Of a stretch of 64,000 nt of DNA, positions 10,937-45,354 are shown piece by piece. The notes beneath the pieces are model-generated. The model searched no databases and was not told the DNA's origin. It was given only the letters and a program-made list of their open reading frames with translations. Numbering within the stretch: the stretch's first letter is position 1; every line of letters begins with the position of its first letter. A program made the position numbers and the translations under genes. This stretch comes from Pterobdella sp. o SKG-2022 (taxonomy: Eukaryota > Annelida > Clitellata > Hirudinida > Piscicolidae): NCBI GenBank assembly GCA_964035795.1, contig OZ038327.1, positions 2,535,553 to 2,599,552 on the forward strand. The letters run 5' to 3'.

Positions 10937-13900
10937 ATGATCAAATTTTATACAATTGTCGTTTTCTGGATCTTTCTCACAGGTGGGCTCATTAAGTTAT
11001 GATTGTACGACATAGTTTTAACTTTTTAATTAAGTTTGAAAAGGTTTTAGAGCATTTTAACACTGCTTTCTGTCGCCATGACTATTTCGATCTATCGAAA
11101 AACGCATAGAAACTTCATTAATTTGCTTATTGTCGTGAAATTATGTCTCTATTCAATTTCTATTTCTATACTCTATATTCATTCATTAGAATCTTAACAG
11201 GATGTGAAGGAAATATAAGAGCCAGACAAGGAGAGCACGTGAGCAGGAATGATATCCGCAATCAACATTTTGAAAGTAAGTTTTTAAAACTCGCTCAAAA
11301 CCGAAGTTTTGCGTAAAAACAGTTTATGAGCATTAAATTTCTCAGAGACATCGTATGTATTTTTCTTCAATATTTTGTAACGAAAAACATCAACTAAGAG
11401 AAATTTTTAATACATTTATTGAGAATCAGAAGGCTGACTCAAAAATATCGGGGATTAGCAAACATGCTCGCTATTGTACCCATGGAAGGATTAGAAAGGA
11501 GAAAACAAGTTTTTGCTGCAAAAAAATCTCTTGGTGAAGGGGGGCCTTGAAATAAAAAAGCACAATTCACAAGCCGAAAACCCGTTAAATTTTTAAAAAC
11601 TATTTTAGAACTGGAAAATTTTGAATAAGAACCATTTTTAGTTTAAATCAACAATATTCATTAAAAAATCTCCGATAAATAAATTAATTTTTATAAAAAG
11701 TCCATAAAATAGTGAAAATTAATTAAAGCGGCCGTTTCCAACTGTAACATTACCAAAGAACTTTATACTGAAGTGAAGCTTGATAGTAGTCTCAAATTAT
11801 GAAATCCCTGGTAATATATTCATGATTTAGTCGCCTTTTTCTGCCATATTGGATAATATTGTATTCTTTTCTAAAATAGATTTTTAGAGACATTTTGTAT
11901 TTTTATTTAAAAATAAGTTATGTTTTTTTACTTTTATTTGAGTTTTTTCAACTATTTCAATCGACTAGAAGCTTCTAGAAAAAATAGTATACAATAGCTT
12001 GGTGTGAATAAAACTAACATATGAGATTGTCGGTTAATAAAAAATCAATAGGTTTTTGAGGAGCTTCTTCTCCAATCCATTTTAAACGGATGATGTTTTC
12101 CGCTGATGTTTCTTGAGGTGGCTCCATAACTTTTCCAGAATAGAAAAACTACTGTATTCAGAACATGTCCAAATCTTTGGTGCGGCTAAACTTATTTTGT
12201 TATGGCTTTCTAGGTTAAAGCCCCTGTTTGATTAATTTTTTTGAATTTCTTACCGCCCTCTTTGATAGCGTTTTTCTATCAAGATCACTTGTCAGGTTCC
12301 TCCAATCATCTGGGTTTATTGCAGCTTTTTTCTCTATCTAATGAAGAACATTATTGAACCTCAAACTTTCGTCTTCTTTCTAGTGCCAGTGGATAGTTTC
12401 CCGCTTAAAATATCTTCTGGAAGTATTCCATCAGACATTCGAACAGCATGACCCACCCAGCGTAATTGCGCGACCATAACTGAAGTTGAAACAGCAGAAA
12501 ATCTACAAATGATAAAACTTTGGTATTTTAAAAGCCATCTTTTCAGATAAAAGCTATCTCTTGGATGACGTTTTTGCAATTGGTCTAGCTGTCGCGGGTG
12601 TTTTCGATAAAAAGAAATAAAAATTTGGACATAACTTTTGCCTTGTCGACGTTCAATTTAGTGAATAGTCTGATACTTTGAAACTAAAGAAGGTTTCTTA
12701 GTTTTTCAAAAGCAAAACAGGTTTTTAGTATCATTATTCTGTTTCTTCATCTAAGGAAGATATTGAGGTAATCACACTGCCCAAATAGGTAAACTTCTGA
12801 ACCACTTCAAATGTATTATTACCAATGAAAGCTGATGGCGTTGGGTTACTGAGCTTTGAACTATGTTGAGGCTACAGGCTTTTTTATGCTGATAATTAAA
12901 CAAAATTTTTCAGCAAATGAAGTTAAACAGTTTGTGATTTCTTGTAGTTTTTCCAGGAATTAACAACCAGAACACAGTCTTCTACAAACTGGAGTTCCTA
13001 AACTTTTCTAAGTTTGGTTCTAGATTTGAGCTTTGCGGAATTCAACAGCTTACCATTGGTTATTTTTTGAATCCAGATTCCAGTCATTGTATTTTTGATT
13101 GCAATTCTAACAAGTGATGCAAAAAAAGAGACCAAACAAGATAGACGCTAAAAAGCATTTATGTTTTACACCGTTGTTCAGAAAAAAAAATCTGATAGCT
13201 TGTTTTCCCTGATTATCCGCCTTTTCATGCCATCGTGGAATTGTTGTCCGAAAAGCTTCTATTTTTTTTTATCGAATTTGAAAAATAACTAATAATTCCC
13301 AGTAGATTTATACACTATTTTCTCAAATAAATATCTAGATTCAAGCTTCCTATTTCAAGAATCGTCCAAAGGGTACAAGACAAGCGAAAACCATGTAAAT
13401 AGCTTTTTTGAAAAAAGTTTGTGTCTGAAACTTTGCAATAAAACACATTTCTCCATATAGTTAACAAATTTTTTGAAGAATTTTTCATGCATTTTTTGAA
13501 TATTTCATTCGTTCAACAGTTACTTCTTGAAATCTAGCAGAAAAAAACTTAAAAGAAAAACTAATAAATTTGTTTTAACACTAAGACGGGATCCTATAAA
13601 CACCATTAACTTAAACGTTATTACAAAAAAGCAGATAGTTTTGGTCCTTGGCATATTGTGAGCATAATTTTCATCATAACGGCAGCTCTCATGGTGGTCA
13701 TCGTAGTGGGATTAGTCAAGTGGGATTATTCATAATGCATATGTTATTTCAGATTTAAGTTTTTATCTAAAATTTTCAGATGGAGAAACTCATCACAGCT
13801 AGCTGTCAATGATAATCCCCCTGCGTATAGACCACCAGAAACGAGTACTAATAACTCTCATAATTGGAATTTTGATTTCAACCTTTTTAAGTGGTGGTAA
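10937..13900 (+). CDS. Ig-like type I membrane receptor, Ig exon possibly broken
   Basis: Exon 10937-10982 is a signal peptide (MIKFYTIVVFWIFLTG) ending in phase 1. Exon 11201-11275 starts CEGNIRARQGEHV, matching the paralogue at 14965, but stops after about 25 codons. A foldback-element end lies 60 bp downstream, so the Ig-like domain seems truncated. Exon 13635-13719 gives FGPWHIVSIIFIITAALMVV and the rest of a membrane helix. Exon 13780-13900 gives a tail with NDNPPAYRPPETST, then FNLFKWW and a stop. Phases fit throughout (1, 1, 2). A decayed LINE lies in the long middle intron. This is either a living gene with a missing Ig exon or a recent pseudogene. Confidence 0.6.
11337..11435. mobile_element. 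Foldback-element end fragment
   Basis: It shares CAGAGACATCGTAT, TTTGTAACGAAAAACATCAA and ACATTTATTGAGAATCA with the right end of the 5375-5580 element (reverse orientation there). Only one end is present. It sits just past the truncated Ig-like exon of the surrounding gene. Confidence 0.65.
12060..13150 (-). mobile_element. Decayed LINE, RT to C-terminus
   Basis: In changing minus-strand frames one sees ELQFVEDCVLVV (a decayed RT catalytic box), then KFTYLGSVITSISSLDEETE, then AQLRWVGHAVRMSDGILPED. This order is typical of non-LTR elements annotated as craniofacial-development-protein-2-like. Many stops and frameshifts make it inactive. Confidence 0.75.
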
Positions 13901-14164
13901 TAAATGAGAGGATGAAATTTCATCAAAGATATCATGTAACTTTTTAAAGACATCTTAGTGTACTTGGCAAAAAAAACTAGAATTTTTGTTGGGTTAGCAT
14001 TAAATGTGTTGAAACTATCGGTATTTGCAGCAAAATAATTGAGTAGCTTCAAGTTCTAATTATAACCATTGAGAATGCTTCAGTTTTATAATTATCTATG
14101 TAATTATGTAATCTAAAAAGTTTAAAGGATCATTTTCTAATTATAAAAATGTAGTTACGATTAA

Positions 14165-14281
14165 TTTTTTCTTCGAAGAATGTCATGAAACGTTAGCAGA
14201 AAAAACAAAAAAAATTATGCCTTCTGATTCTCAATAAAAGTATTTAAAATTCCTGTTAATTGATGTTTTTCGTTACTGCAG
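14165..14281. mobile_element. Foldback-element fragment inside an Ig-like copy
   Basis: It contains CTTCTGATTCTCAATAAAAG and TTGATGTTTTTCGTTACTGC, the same end as at 5545-5580 and 11337-11435. It abuts the Ig-like fragment at 14282 with no gap, so it inserted into that exon. Confidence 0.65.
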
Positions 14282-14345
14282 TGTGGAACGTCCACCCTCA
14301 CGTACTCTCCTTTTCTGGCCCATATACTTCCTTCACATTTTGTTG
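14282..14345 (-). pseudogene. Truncated Ig-like exon, third copy
   Basis: The minus strand reads CEGSIWARKGEYVRVDVPH, very close to the CEGSIRVRQGKYVRVDVPH of the copy at 14965. It is cut off where the foldback element begins. There is no signal exon or transmembrane exon of its own. A dead duplicate. Confidence 0.7.
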
Positions 14346-14684
14346 AGATTTGAAAAGATTCTATTTTCGTTTCAAAATTACAACAAAAAGACGAGTGAAC
14401 ATGAAAAGATAGTCGGTCAATTTAATAATATCTCTATTCAGAGCTTACTTGGATATTGTGAGAAGGGTTGGTTGTATGAAGTAATAAAAGATTCTGTTGA
14501 ACATTATTTGTTCAAAAGCATCAATAAAAAATGGACCAAACAATTAGATTACAATTCAGCATGAAGAAAACATAACCAAAATCAGTTTTGTTTGGTACAG
14601 CCCAAACCGTTTTTTTGTAAAATGAGATTAATACGAAAAAAATAGAATAAAGCAATACAATGTAAATTTTTCACTTTCACTAAC

Positions 14685-15254
14685 CATCGAAGATTACTTT
14701 CATGGTGATGGGGATAATTCTGCCATCAGAAACAACATACATGAACTCGTAAGTTCCTGCTTTTGCTGAATCGAAGTTGTAAATCTCTAATATCCTTGCT
14801 GGTCGTGAGAACTATATTTGAAACCAGATGTCATTTCAGATTGGCCAGCTGCTTTGATAATTTTGCTGTGATCGTTGCGCAGGGTTGTCCGCAGATGATC
14901 ACTGTAGTGTGGAACGTCCACCCTCACGTACTTTCCTTGTCTGACCCTTATACTTCCTTCACATCCTGTTGAGGTTTCAAAAATTCCATATGTCAATACA
15001 TAATCCTGGAAACATAAATTTTTTCACAATTATGTTTAGAATTAGCTAAAGTGATAGTGATAGAGTTCGTTTACTCCGTTCGTTATTGGAACCGACCATG
15101 GAAGCATTAAAACAATACACTTACATGGGTATCCAATGAATATGATATGAGGATTTGGAAGAGTTTTTTTTTGAATATTATTTGTGAATACTAGAATAAA
15201 AAATTTTTAACCTGAAAAAAAAGTCAAGAATAATAGAAGGTAATAGAAATTCAT
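14685..15254 (-). pseudogene. Ig-like receptor paralogue with a one-base frameshift
   Basis: Exon 15254-15212 is a signal peptide (MNFYYLLLFLTFFSG), phase 1. Exon 14965-14685 is flanked by AACAG and GTTAGT and gives CEGSIRVRQGKYVRVDVPHY. After a break near 14795 it reads ILEIYNFDSAKAGTYEFMYV and ends at MKVIFDG, phase 1. The A-G-T-Y pattern is that of an Ig-domain F strand, but the two usual Cys are absent. A phase 1-1 Ig exon should be a multiple of three. This one is 281 nt, so one base is missing. It is a pseudogene or a sequence error. No transmembrane exon was found further left. Confidence 0.65.
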
Positions 15255-16680
15255 CTTTCTAGAATTAACGCAACAGTGAGAAGTTGTATATATATATAAA
15301 CTTGATCGAAATAATCAAATAGGTGAAAGTCAATCACCTAAAAGTTGTCAAGCACTCAGAGTTCAAAACCTTGAAACTTAAAACCATTTATTTAAAGAAA
15401 ATAATTATTCAGTTTCTTGTTTGTTTCCATTAAATACACCTTCAACCCTCTTTCTGAAGAGCTGTGATGACTGCAATAAAATATTCTAATTCGTTGAAAA
15501 GTTTTGTATTTATTTGACAATTTTTAAAATTTATTTCAATTCAGAAAAGCTTTTGGACCAATAAAATAACTTTTCAACTTCGACAAATAAGTAACGGGAT
15601 CTAGTGTGCTGGACAAGTTCATGTCACAAAGCTTTAGAAAAAAACAGAAGCAAAATTTTTATGATTAACCAAACTAGCCTATTAACAAAAACGATTCAAA
15701 TCAAAAACTTTTAACTGAATAATAGAGGCAAAATTGGAAGGTACTTCAAAATGTAGAATTTGGAATAGATTTAAAAATTGAGAATTCAAAAAATATTTCG
15801 AGGGTTTTTGAATGACGCCAAGAACCCAGAATTGTTTTCAAGTGTTGTTATCTTCTCATAAGACATATATTTATTCAAATCTCAATCAGAAGTAAGAGCC
15901 TAGACTGCCATCAAAGACCTAAAACACAGTCTACACTTGAGAATTGTCGAAAAACCCAGTTTCAAATATATCATGTATGTATTTCGTTAGTTTTATTTAA
16001 TTGCTCAAATTTATCAAGAAACAATAAAAAATTTTCAATCAAATACACTCATTTTATGGAGTTTTCATGCGTTTTTTGACAGCTCGAAATGGTCATGGAA
16101 AAAATCGAAAAAAAACGATTGAACTTTGGATATTAGTCATAAATATAAAATATAAAAATTACTTTAGTTTTTATCAAAAATTTTTTTTTGAAAACGAAAA
16201 ATTTTCAATTTCGAGAGCGTTTAAACTTTCATGAAAATCTAAAAAAAAGATTTGTAAAAAAAGTTGGTCTTTGTTTTTTTCTTTATTAAATAAAAAAAAT
16301 GAATACGGAAATATCAGTAAAAATATGCATAAATTAATGTATGGTCTTTTGTTTAAGTGCTTTTGATTAACCAAACGAGTCAAACTGAATTTATTTATTC
16401 ATTCAGCTCTGTAATTACAAAACGCTCACCTGTAGGTTTAAAAGTTAAAAAGTTTTTAATTAAAATATTAAATAAATTTTTTTTTTTTGCATTTTTTTTT
16501 TTAAAATTTAATTTTCAGTTTTTGGTTATATTGGCATTCAGTAGTGATCAATTAATACATAAATTGCTTATTTCATTTTTTTTCAGTTTAATATTTCTTA
16601 TTTTGAGGAAAAGTTTTGTTTGTCTAATACAATTAATTTTTTTTTCAAACCGACCAACCAAAAAAAATTTACACACTTCA
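15255..16680. other. AT-rich intergenic, no gene seen
   Basis: Poly-A and poly-T stretches and short ORFs only. The ORF near 16357-16830 is mostly Phe/Leu from T-runs until it reaches the LINE. Confidence 0.5.
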
Positions 16681-16689
16681 TCAAGGACA

Positions 16690-17223
16690 CAGGTTAAAAG
16701 CTTCTCCCTACTGAAAGAGAGCCGGATGAGCGCTGAACTGAATACTTCAGAGAAATATCAAACCAGCCACCACTTACACAAAAGGGGAATATTTCTCCAG
16801 CTGCTTCAGACCTCAACTATCAGAGCTTGAAATAATTCTAGCCATAAAATCTCTGAAAAAAAACAAAGCCCATGAGCATGACAACCTCAATGGCGGACTT
16901 TCCAAAGCAGATCCAGTTCTAGCAGCTAACATATTTCAGCCATTGTTTGAAGAAATATGGCGGAAAAACAAATACCTACAAAATGGACAAAAGGAGTGAT
17001 TGTTAAGATCCCCAAAAAAGGTTCATTACATGACTGCAACAATTGGAGAGGGATCACTCTAATTTCTGTTCCTAGTAAGATACTTGCTAAAATTATCTCT
17101 CAGGGTTTAGCAGAAGCAATGGACAAATCCTTAGGCAAAGAATATATTAATCCTAGATTAGTGCAGCCAACACAAGCTCGAATCGTTCTAATTGAGATAA
17201 AAAAATCCCTTGTTACGAATTGA
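16690..17223 (+). mobile_element. Decayed LINE reverse transcriptase fragment
   Basis: One frame gives EIILAIKSLKKNKAHEHDNL. After a frameshift the next gives TKWTKGVIVKIPKKGSLHD, then CNNWRGITLISVPSKILAKI, the RT palm start of the same LINE group as at 12060-13150. It is truncated at both ends. Confidence 0.8.
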
Positions 17224-18271
17224 GTCAGTTATTTTCTTTCTTAATGCAGTTTTTACAATAATTTTTAAGTTTTATAGGCTTGAACCCGCTTATCGTTTTG
17301 AAACTAAAAAATACATGGAATTTTAGAAAGTCCACTGAATTTTATCGCAAAATAGTTATTTATCAATAAAAAATTACTCTTTGAAAAGGCATATTAAAAA
17401 AAGACTTTCTTGTTTTATGAGTATCAATATCCAATATAGAAAAGCTTTCCAAAGGGATTTTTCAGTGCATTTTTTCAAAGTTCAAAACATCGGTCTCAAT
17501 AAAACGTCGAAACATGAAAAATGAAAAATAACTTGGAGCCTTGAAAGATTTCATGTATAAATTTTATGAATGGTTTTGAACAACTTCGTTATAAAAAACT
17601 TAGATTCTAAAAGTAAAATTCAACTGGAATTCAATTCTTGAAAATTTTCCACGGCAATTTAGTGCATAATTTTAGGATTGAATGTTTATGTTTTTGAATT
17701 CAAATTTGCACATTTTTTTTCCAATAAATTTATTTTTGTAAGCTTTAATTTTAGATCAATTTTTTTTTGGAAAATTAAATCAAAAATGATGGAAAAATCA
17801 TGTTTTAAAACTTAAAAGAGTTTTCAAAAACATTTTTTGCTTTATGGGGGAGTTACGTAATAGAATATTTAGGAAAAAAAATAGAAAAAATAGAATTATA
17901 TAACTTTTGAATGTGTGATAAAAATAACTGGAAAATAACTAGTAAAACAGAATTTTAGTGGAAAAAATGATGGAAAAGTGAATAAAAATGATGATACACC
18001 AATAAAAAAGAATAAAAAATGGTTTAAACAAAAATTGTTGATGGAAAGTTGACGATAATTCAATAGTATCTAATTATACTATGTTATTGAGATGCACGAG
18101 ATAATAAAACAAAAAGAAAAAAAATATTCAAAAAACGATATAAAAAAACAGAAAAAAAGATGAAAAAACATTTTGAGGATCAAAAAAAAAGTTCTTTATT
18201 GAAAGAGTTAAAAATAAAACATAGAATCGAATATCCACAAGAAGACAATACAAATAAAATGAAAAATAAAA
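17224..18271. other. AT-rich sequence, no gene seen
   Basis: No coding frame, repeat array or RNA gene could be supported here. Confidence 0.5.
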
Positions 18272-18348
18272 CTAGATTATGGCATAAGCACTAGGGCTTG
18301 GAGAATATATTGGAGGAAGTTCATCGTAGTGGTGTTTCAGGGTTTTTG
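18272..18348 (-). CDS. Terminal exon with PPxY-like cytoplasmic tail
   Basis: An acceptor (GATCTCAG) is followed by CA plus 24 codons and TAG: KTLKHHYDELPPIYSPSPS, then AYAII. The composition is unlike the AT-rich flanks. It resembles the tail exon at 13780-13900 (NPPAYRPPETST) in type, not in sequence. It would be the cytoplasmic end of a membrane protein, but its transmembrane exon was not found in 18349-20500. It could be a stranded exon. Confidence 0.45.
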
Positions 18349-19905
18349 CTGAGATCAAAAAAAAAATCTGTTGCTTGAAAAGCTCTGATCCTTCAAATAT
18401 ATGGCTGAAGTGACGGATAAAACTTTAGAAAAAAATAGTGTTTGTTAGATTTGAAAAGAATTATGAAAAAATTGTATGTTAAATGTAGAAAAATAAAAAA
18501 TAAATTAGAATAGTAATAGGTTTTTAATTGTCTATTGGATCATGTTACATAAGTTGGTAATTAAAAAACGAAAAAAAATGGTGAAAAAACTGAAAAATAA
18601 TATTGGAAGTTTTCTTTTACTTAGTTTTATTCTTAGTTAAATTTTTGAATACCTGCACATTTTTAAACTGTTAAGTCATGTTTATTTTTTTTTTGGGTCG
18701 CCAAAACCAACATTTTTCATCTCAGTGTCAAGTGGTGTTTAGTTTAGTTAAAAATTTAGTTTGAAAAAGATAATTTTTAAATATACTTTTGCAAAGTCAA
18801 TAATAATGATCAGCATATAAAAGAAAAAGCATCACAAAAATAATTAAAAAAATCGTTTATTGCAAAAAAAGTTATGTAACGATACAAAATCCACTAAAAA
18901 AATTAATTATGTATAAAAATATTATGAAAAAAAAAAAAAAAAAATTATAAAAATATGAAAAAAAAATGAAAATAATTACCATAAAAAAAATAATAATTAA
19001 ATATAATTAAAAACAAGCAAAAAATAAATAATAAAAAAAATGATAGAGAAAAAAATAAAAAAAGAAAAATAATAAAAAAAAATTGATAAAAACAATTAAA
19101 AACATGAATAGTTGAAAAAAAAAACAAAAATGAGAAAATAAATACAACAATGAGATATTAAAACAGCAATATAACAAAAAATGAGAACAACCTTGTTAAT
19201 ACAACTGTAATAAAAAGAAATAATAACAATAACAATAATTAAAATGAAAAAGTAATAACAACAATGAATCAAAAAACACAATAAAATGATTAGAAAATTT
19301 AATGCTGGATAAAAAATATTCATGAAAACATAAAAATTAGTGTCATAAAGAGCATAAAAAACACTTTTTTACAAATAATAATAAAAAAAACGCCAATAAA
19401 AAATAAATAAGAGAATAATAAAACCATCAAAATTATAATGATTTTTTTATAGATTATATAACATTCATGCTTGCCGCCTATAAATAAGAGCCTCAGACAG
19501 CCAAAATAAAATGGTTCTATTGGTTGAATCGTTAGTTTATTAATAGTAATTTAAAATCAATTGATTTTAATTGGTTGGTTTATTACATTATTTTTAGTAT
19601 GATTTATCTAATTGGTTTTTATCAATAGGTTTCAGTGTTATAATAGGGGTGTTATCATTTATTTATTATCTGAGATTAATTTATTTAATCAGATGAAATT
19701 AAATTTTCAATTTATATATATGAGTTTTTGAATATAATTTTTTTGTTCAAACCTAATTGAATTAATGATACTCATAATAATATAATTAAAAAATTATAAT
19801 TATAATTAATTATAATAAAATTTGAAAACATGTCTGACAACTTCAAACACAATAATTTGAAGCTTTATAAAAAAAATTACGTTCACGTTTCAAATCTTTA
19901 AAACT

Positions 19906-19957
19906 CGCAATGATTCCGCCAGATAAGTTTGCCAACTTAACATTCGGAATCATTGCG
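19906..19957. repeat. Perfect 13-bp inverted repeat, 26-nt loop
   Basis: The arm CGCAATGATTCCG at 19906-19918 is the exact reverse complement of CGGAATCATTGCG at 19945-19957. GC content is much higher than the flanks. It may be the core of a small foldback element or a structured RNA. Confidence 0.6.
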
Positions 19958-20554
19958 CACAAGTTTGATAAATTTTTTGATAAAATTAGTCCTTGAATAA
20001 ATGAGAAATACTGACAATTCTTATTATTTATTTTTTAATATTTATAAAAAATTATTTTACAGGAACATGAAAAAATCTAATAGAAATATGAAAATCAGAA
20101 ATTTGAGATTTTTTACAATAAAAAAACAAAAATATTTGAAAAAAATATTAAAATAAACAGAAAAAAAATGAACAAAAATAAATGAAACATAAGAATAGAA
20201 ATAAATTACATGCAAAAATATTCTCAAAAACAATATTTTCTTATTATATTATCATATCTGTTATTAACACTATTATTATTGTTATTTTTTAGTTAAATGA
20301 TTGTAACAATTGATATTATCGATATTTTTATTATTATTATTTTTATTGATATTATTATTATTATTACCGATTTTATTTTTTTTCATCATTCTTCATATTA
20401 ACCTTATTCTCATTATTATCAAATAATTTTTCGACATTTTTAAAATCTGCAAACCATCACAACCCATAGTAATTCGACACTTCCTTGCTTGATGGTTTGT
20501 TGGTTTCGAAGTTCACAAGAACTTTATTTATAAAAATTATTTATGTGATGAAAA

Positions 20555-20668
20555 TAAAGATATTAGTTATGATAATAGAAGTCTGAGTTATGATAATAGT
20601 AGTCTGAGTTATGATAATAGTAGTCTGAGTTATGATAATAGTAGTCTGAGTTATGATAATAGTAGTTT
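20555..20668 (+). repeat. 21-bp tandem repeat, about 5 copies
   Basis: The unit TATGATAATAGTAGTCTGAG-T is repeated almost exactly, just upstream of the receptor gene start. Confidence 0.85.
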
Positions 20669-20802
20669 GGAAATTTTTTTTATTGATAATAATTATGCTA
20701 AAATTCCCGTTATTATTTTTCTTATTATTCTGATTTTTTATTACTATTATTTTATCAAGTAATTAATTTGATTATTTTATTATCCTCAACCCTCAGTGAA
20801 CA

Positions 20803-43931
<23,129 letters not shown>

Positions 43932-44500
43932 TATGTGAATGGAAGAATGAATGGATTCATGCATGGAAGGGTGGATGGATAAATGAATGGATAGATGAAT
44001 GCATGTATTCATGCATTCATGGATGGATGGAAGAATAGATACGCAGGTGGGTGAGTAAATGAACGAATGAGGATAAATAGATAAATATAGAACTAGTGTA
44101 GATAATGTTTAGAGGAATATGACAATGGGTGGATAAATAATTAGATATATAGATAGATATATGTATGGATAAAAGGATATATGAATAATTTAATTGATAT
44201 GTGAATCAATATATGAATGAATGACAATAGAATACGATTAGGAATAAGATTAAAGTGGCATTTACTCCAAGAGTTTCTAAACCACATAATTATTTTACAA
44301 AACAATTACTGAATTGAAATATGAATAGATGAAACATGGATGGATGAATAGATAGATTGAAAAATAAACCAATAAACAAATCTACTGATTAAACACTAGA
44401 TAAATGATTTGATAATTAATAAATTAATTAATCACTGGATATATTAATAGGTGAAAAGTGAACCACTAAATGAGATAATGAAACAATGAATAAATAAACC
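43932..44500 (+). repeat. Degenerate GGAT/GAAT repeat past receptor stop
   Basis: Decayed ATGGATGAAT-type repeats follow the receptor stop codon and likely form its 3' untranslated region. AATAAA motifs occur near 44361. Confidence 0.7.
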
Positions 44501-44934
44501 ATGGGATATTGATGGACATAAACCATACAATAAAAACAGACTCAATTACATGTAGTGCTTTTGTTGTTGTTGTTGTGGGACATTTGTTGCCAACATTTTG
44601 TTTGATTTCCGTTGCGATTTTTATTGTGATGGTAGATTATTATTTTTATTATTATTCTTATTATTTTTTTATTATTGTGGTTTTTAATTTTATTATTCTC
44701 GCTCTTATTTTTATTATTGTTATTCCAATTGTTATTTTTATTAATATCACTTTTTTTTATCCACATTATTATTATTGTTATTATTTTACTCAATAATATT
44801 GAATTAGAATCATCATCATTGCTATCATTATCAAGATCGTTATAACTTCCCACCATCATCATTTTCGTCCATACCATCCTCACCATCGTCATTTGTAAAA
44901 GGTTATTTTATGTACATTCGCGTTTATATAAGGC

Positions 44935-45066
44935 TAATCCAATCATTTCAAAGCGCTTGCTAAAATTTATTGAAAACACACTGTAGACCAGTATGTTAAT
45001 TGTTGGCTCAATTTGGGATCGAACCCGGTAACTTTAGATATTAAGTCTTTTGCTATATGGGCAAAA
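44935..45066 (-). repeat. tRNA-derived SINE, body type 1, inverted
   Basis: On the minus strand: a decayed A box, the anticodon arm, the B box GGGTTCGATCCC, then the CAGTGTG .. AAGCGCTTTGA body as at 646. Confidence 0.7.
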
Positions 45067-45354
45067 ATATTATTTTTTATTTTTCGCTCTCATCATCATT
45101 ATCATCATCATCATCGTTAACAACATCAATTGTACCATCATCATCATCACCACCATCATCATCCTCACCACCATCATCATCATCACCACCATCATCATCA
45201 CCTTTAACTTGGATGTTGTATTGATATTGGGTTGCCAAAACTTCATCGGCCCTTAAAAACTATTTATTTCAAAGATTAACAGTATAAACATAACATAACA
45301 TAACTGAATTTAAAGTGGTTCAGTAGACTAGAGTCTGTGTGAGAACCACTGCTA

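Noticed and set aside
18945..19323. Hydrophobic minus-strand ORFs that could be membrane proteins
   Set aside because: Composition is explained by A-rich DNA on the plus strand. There is no splice context, signal or similarity.
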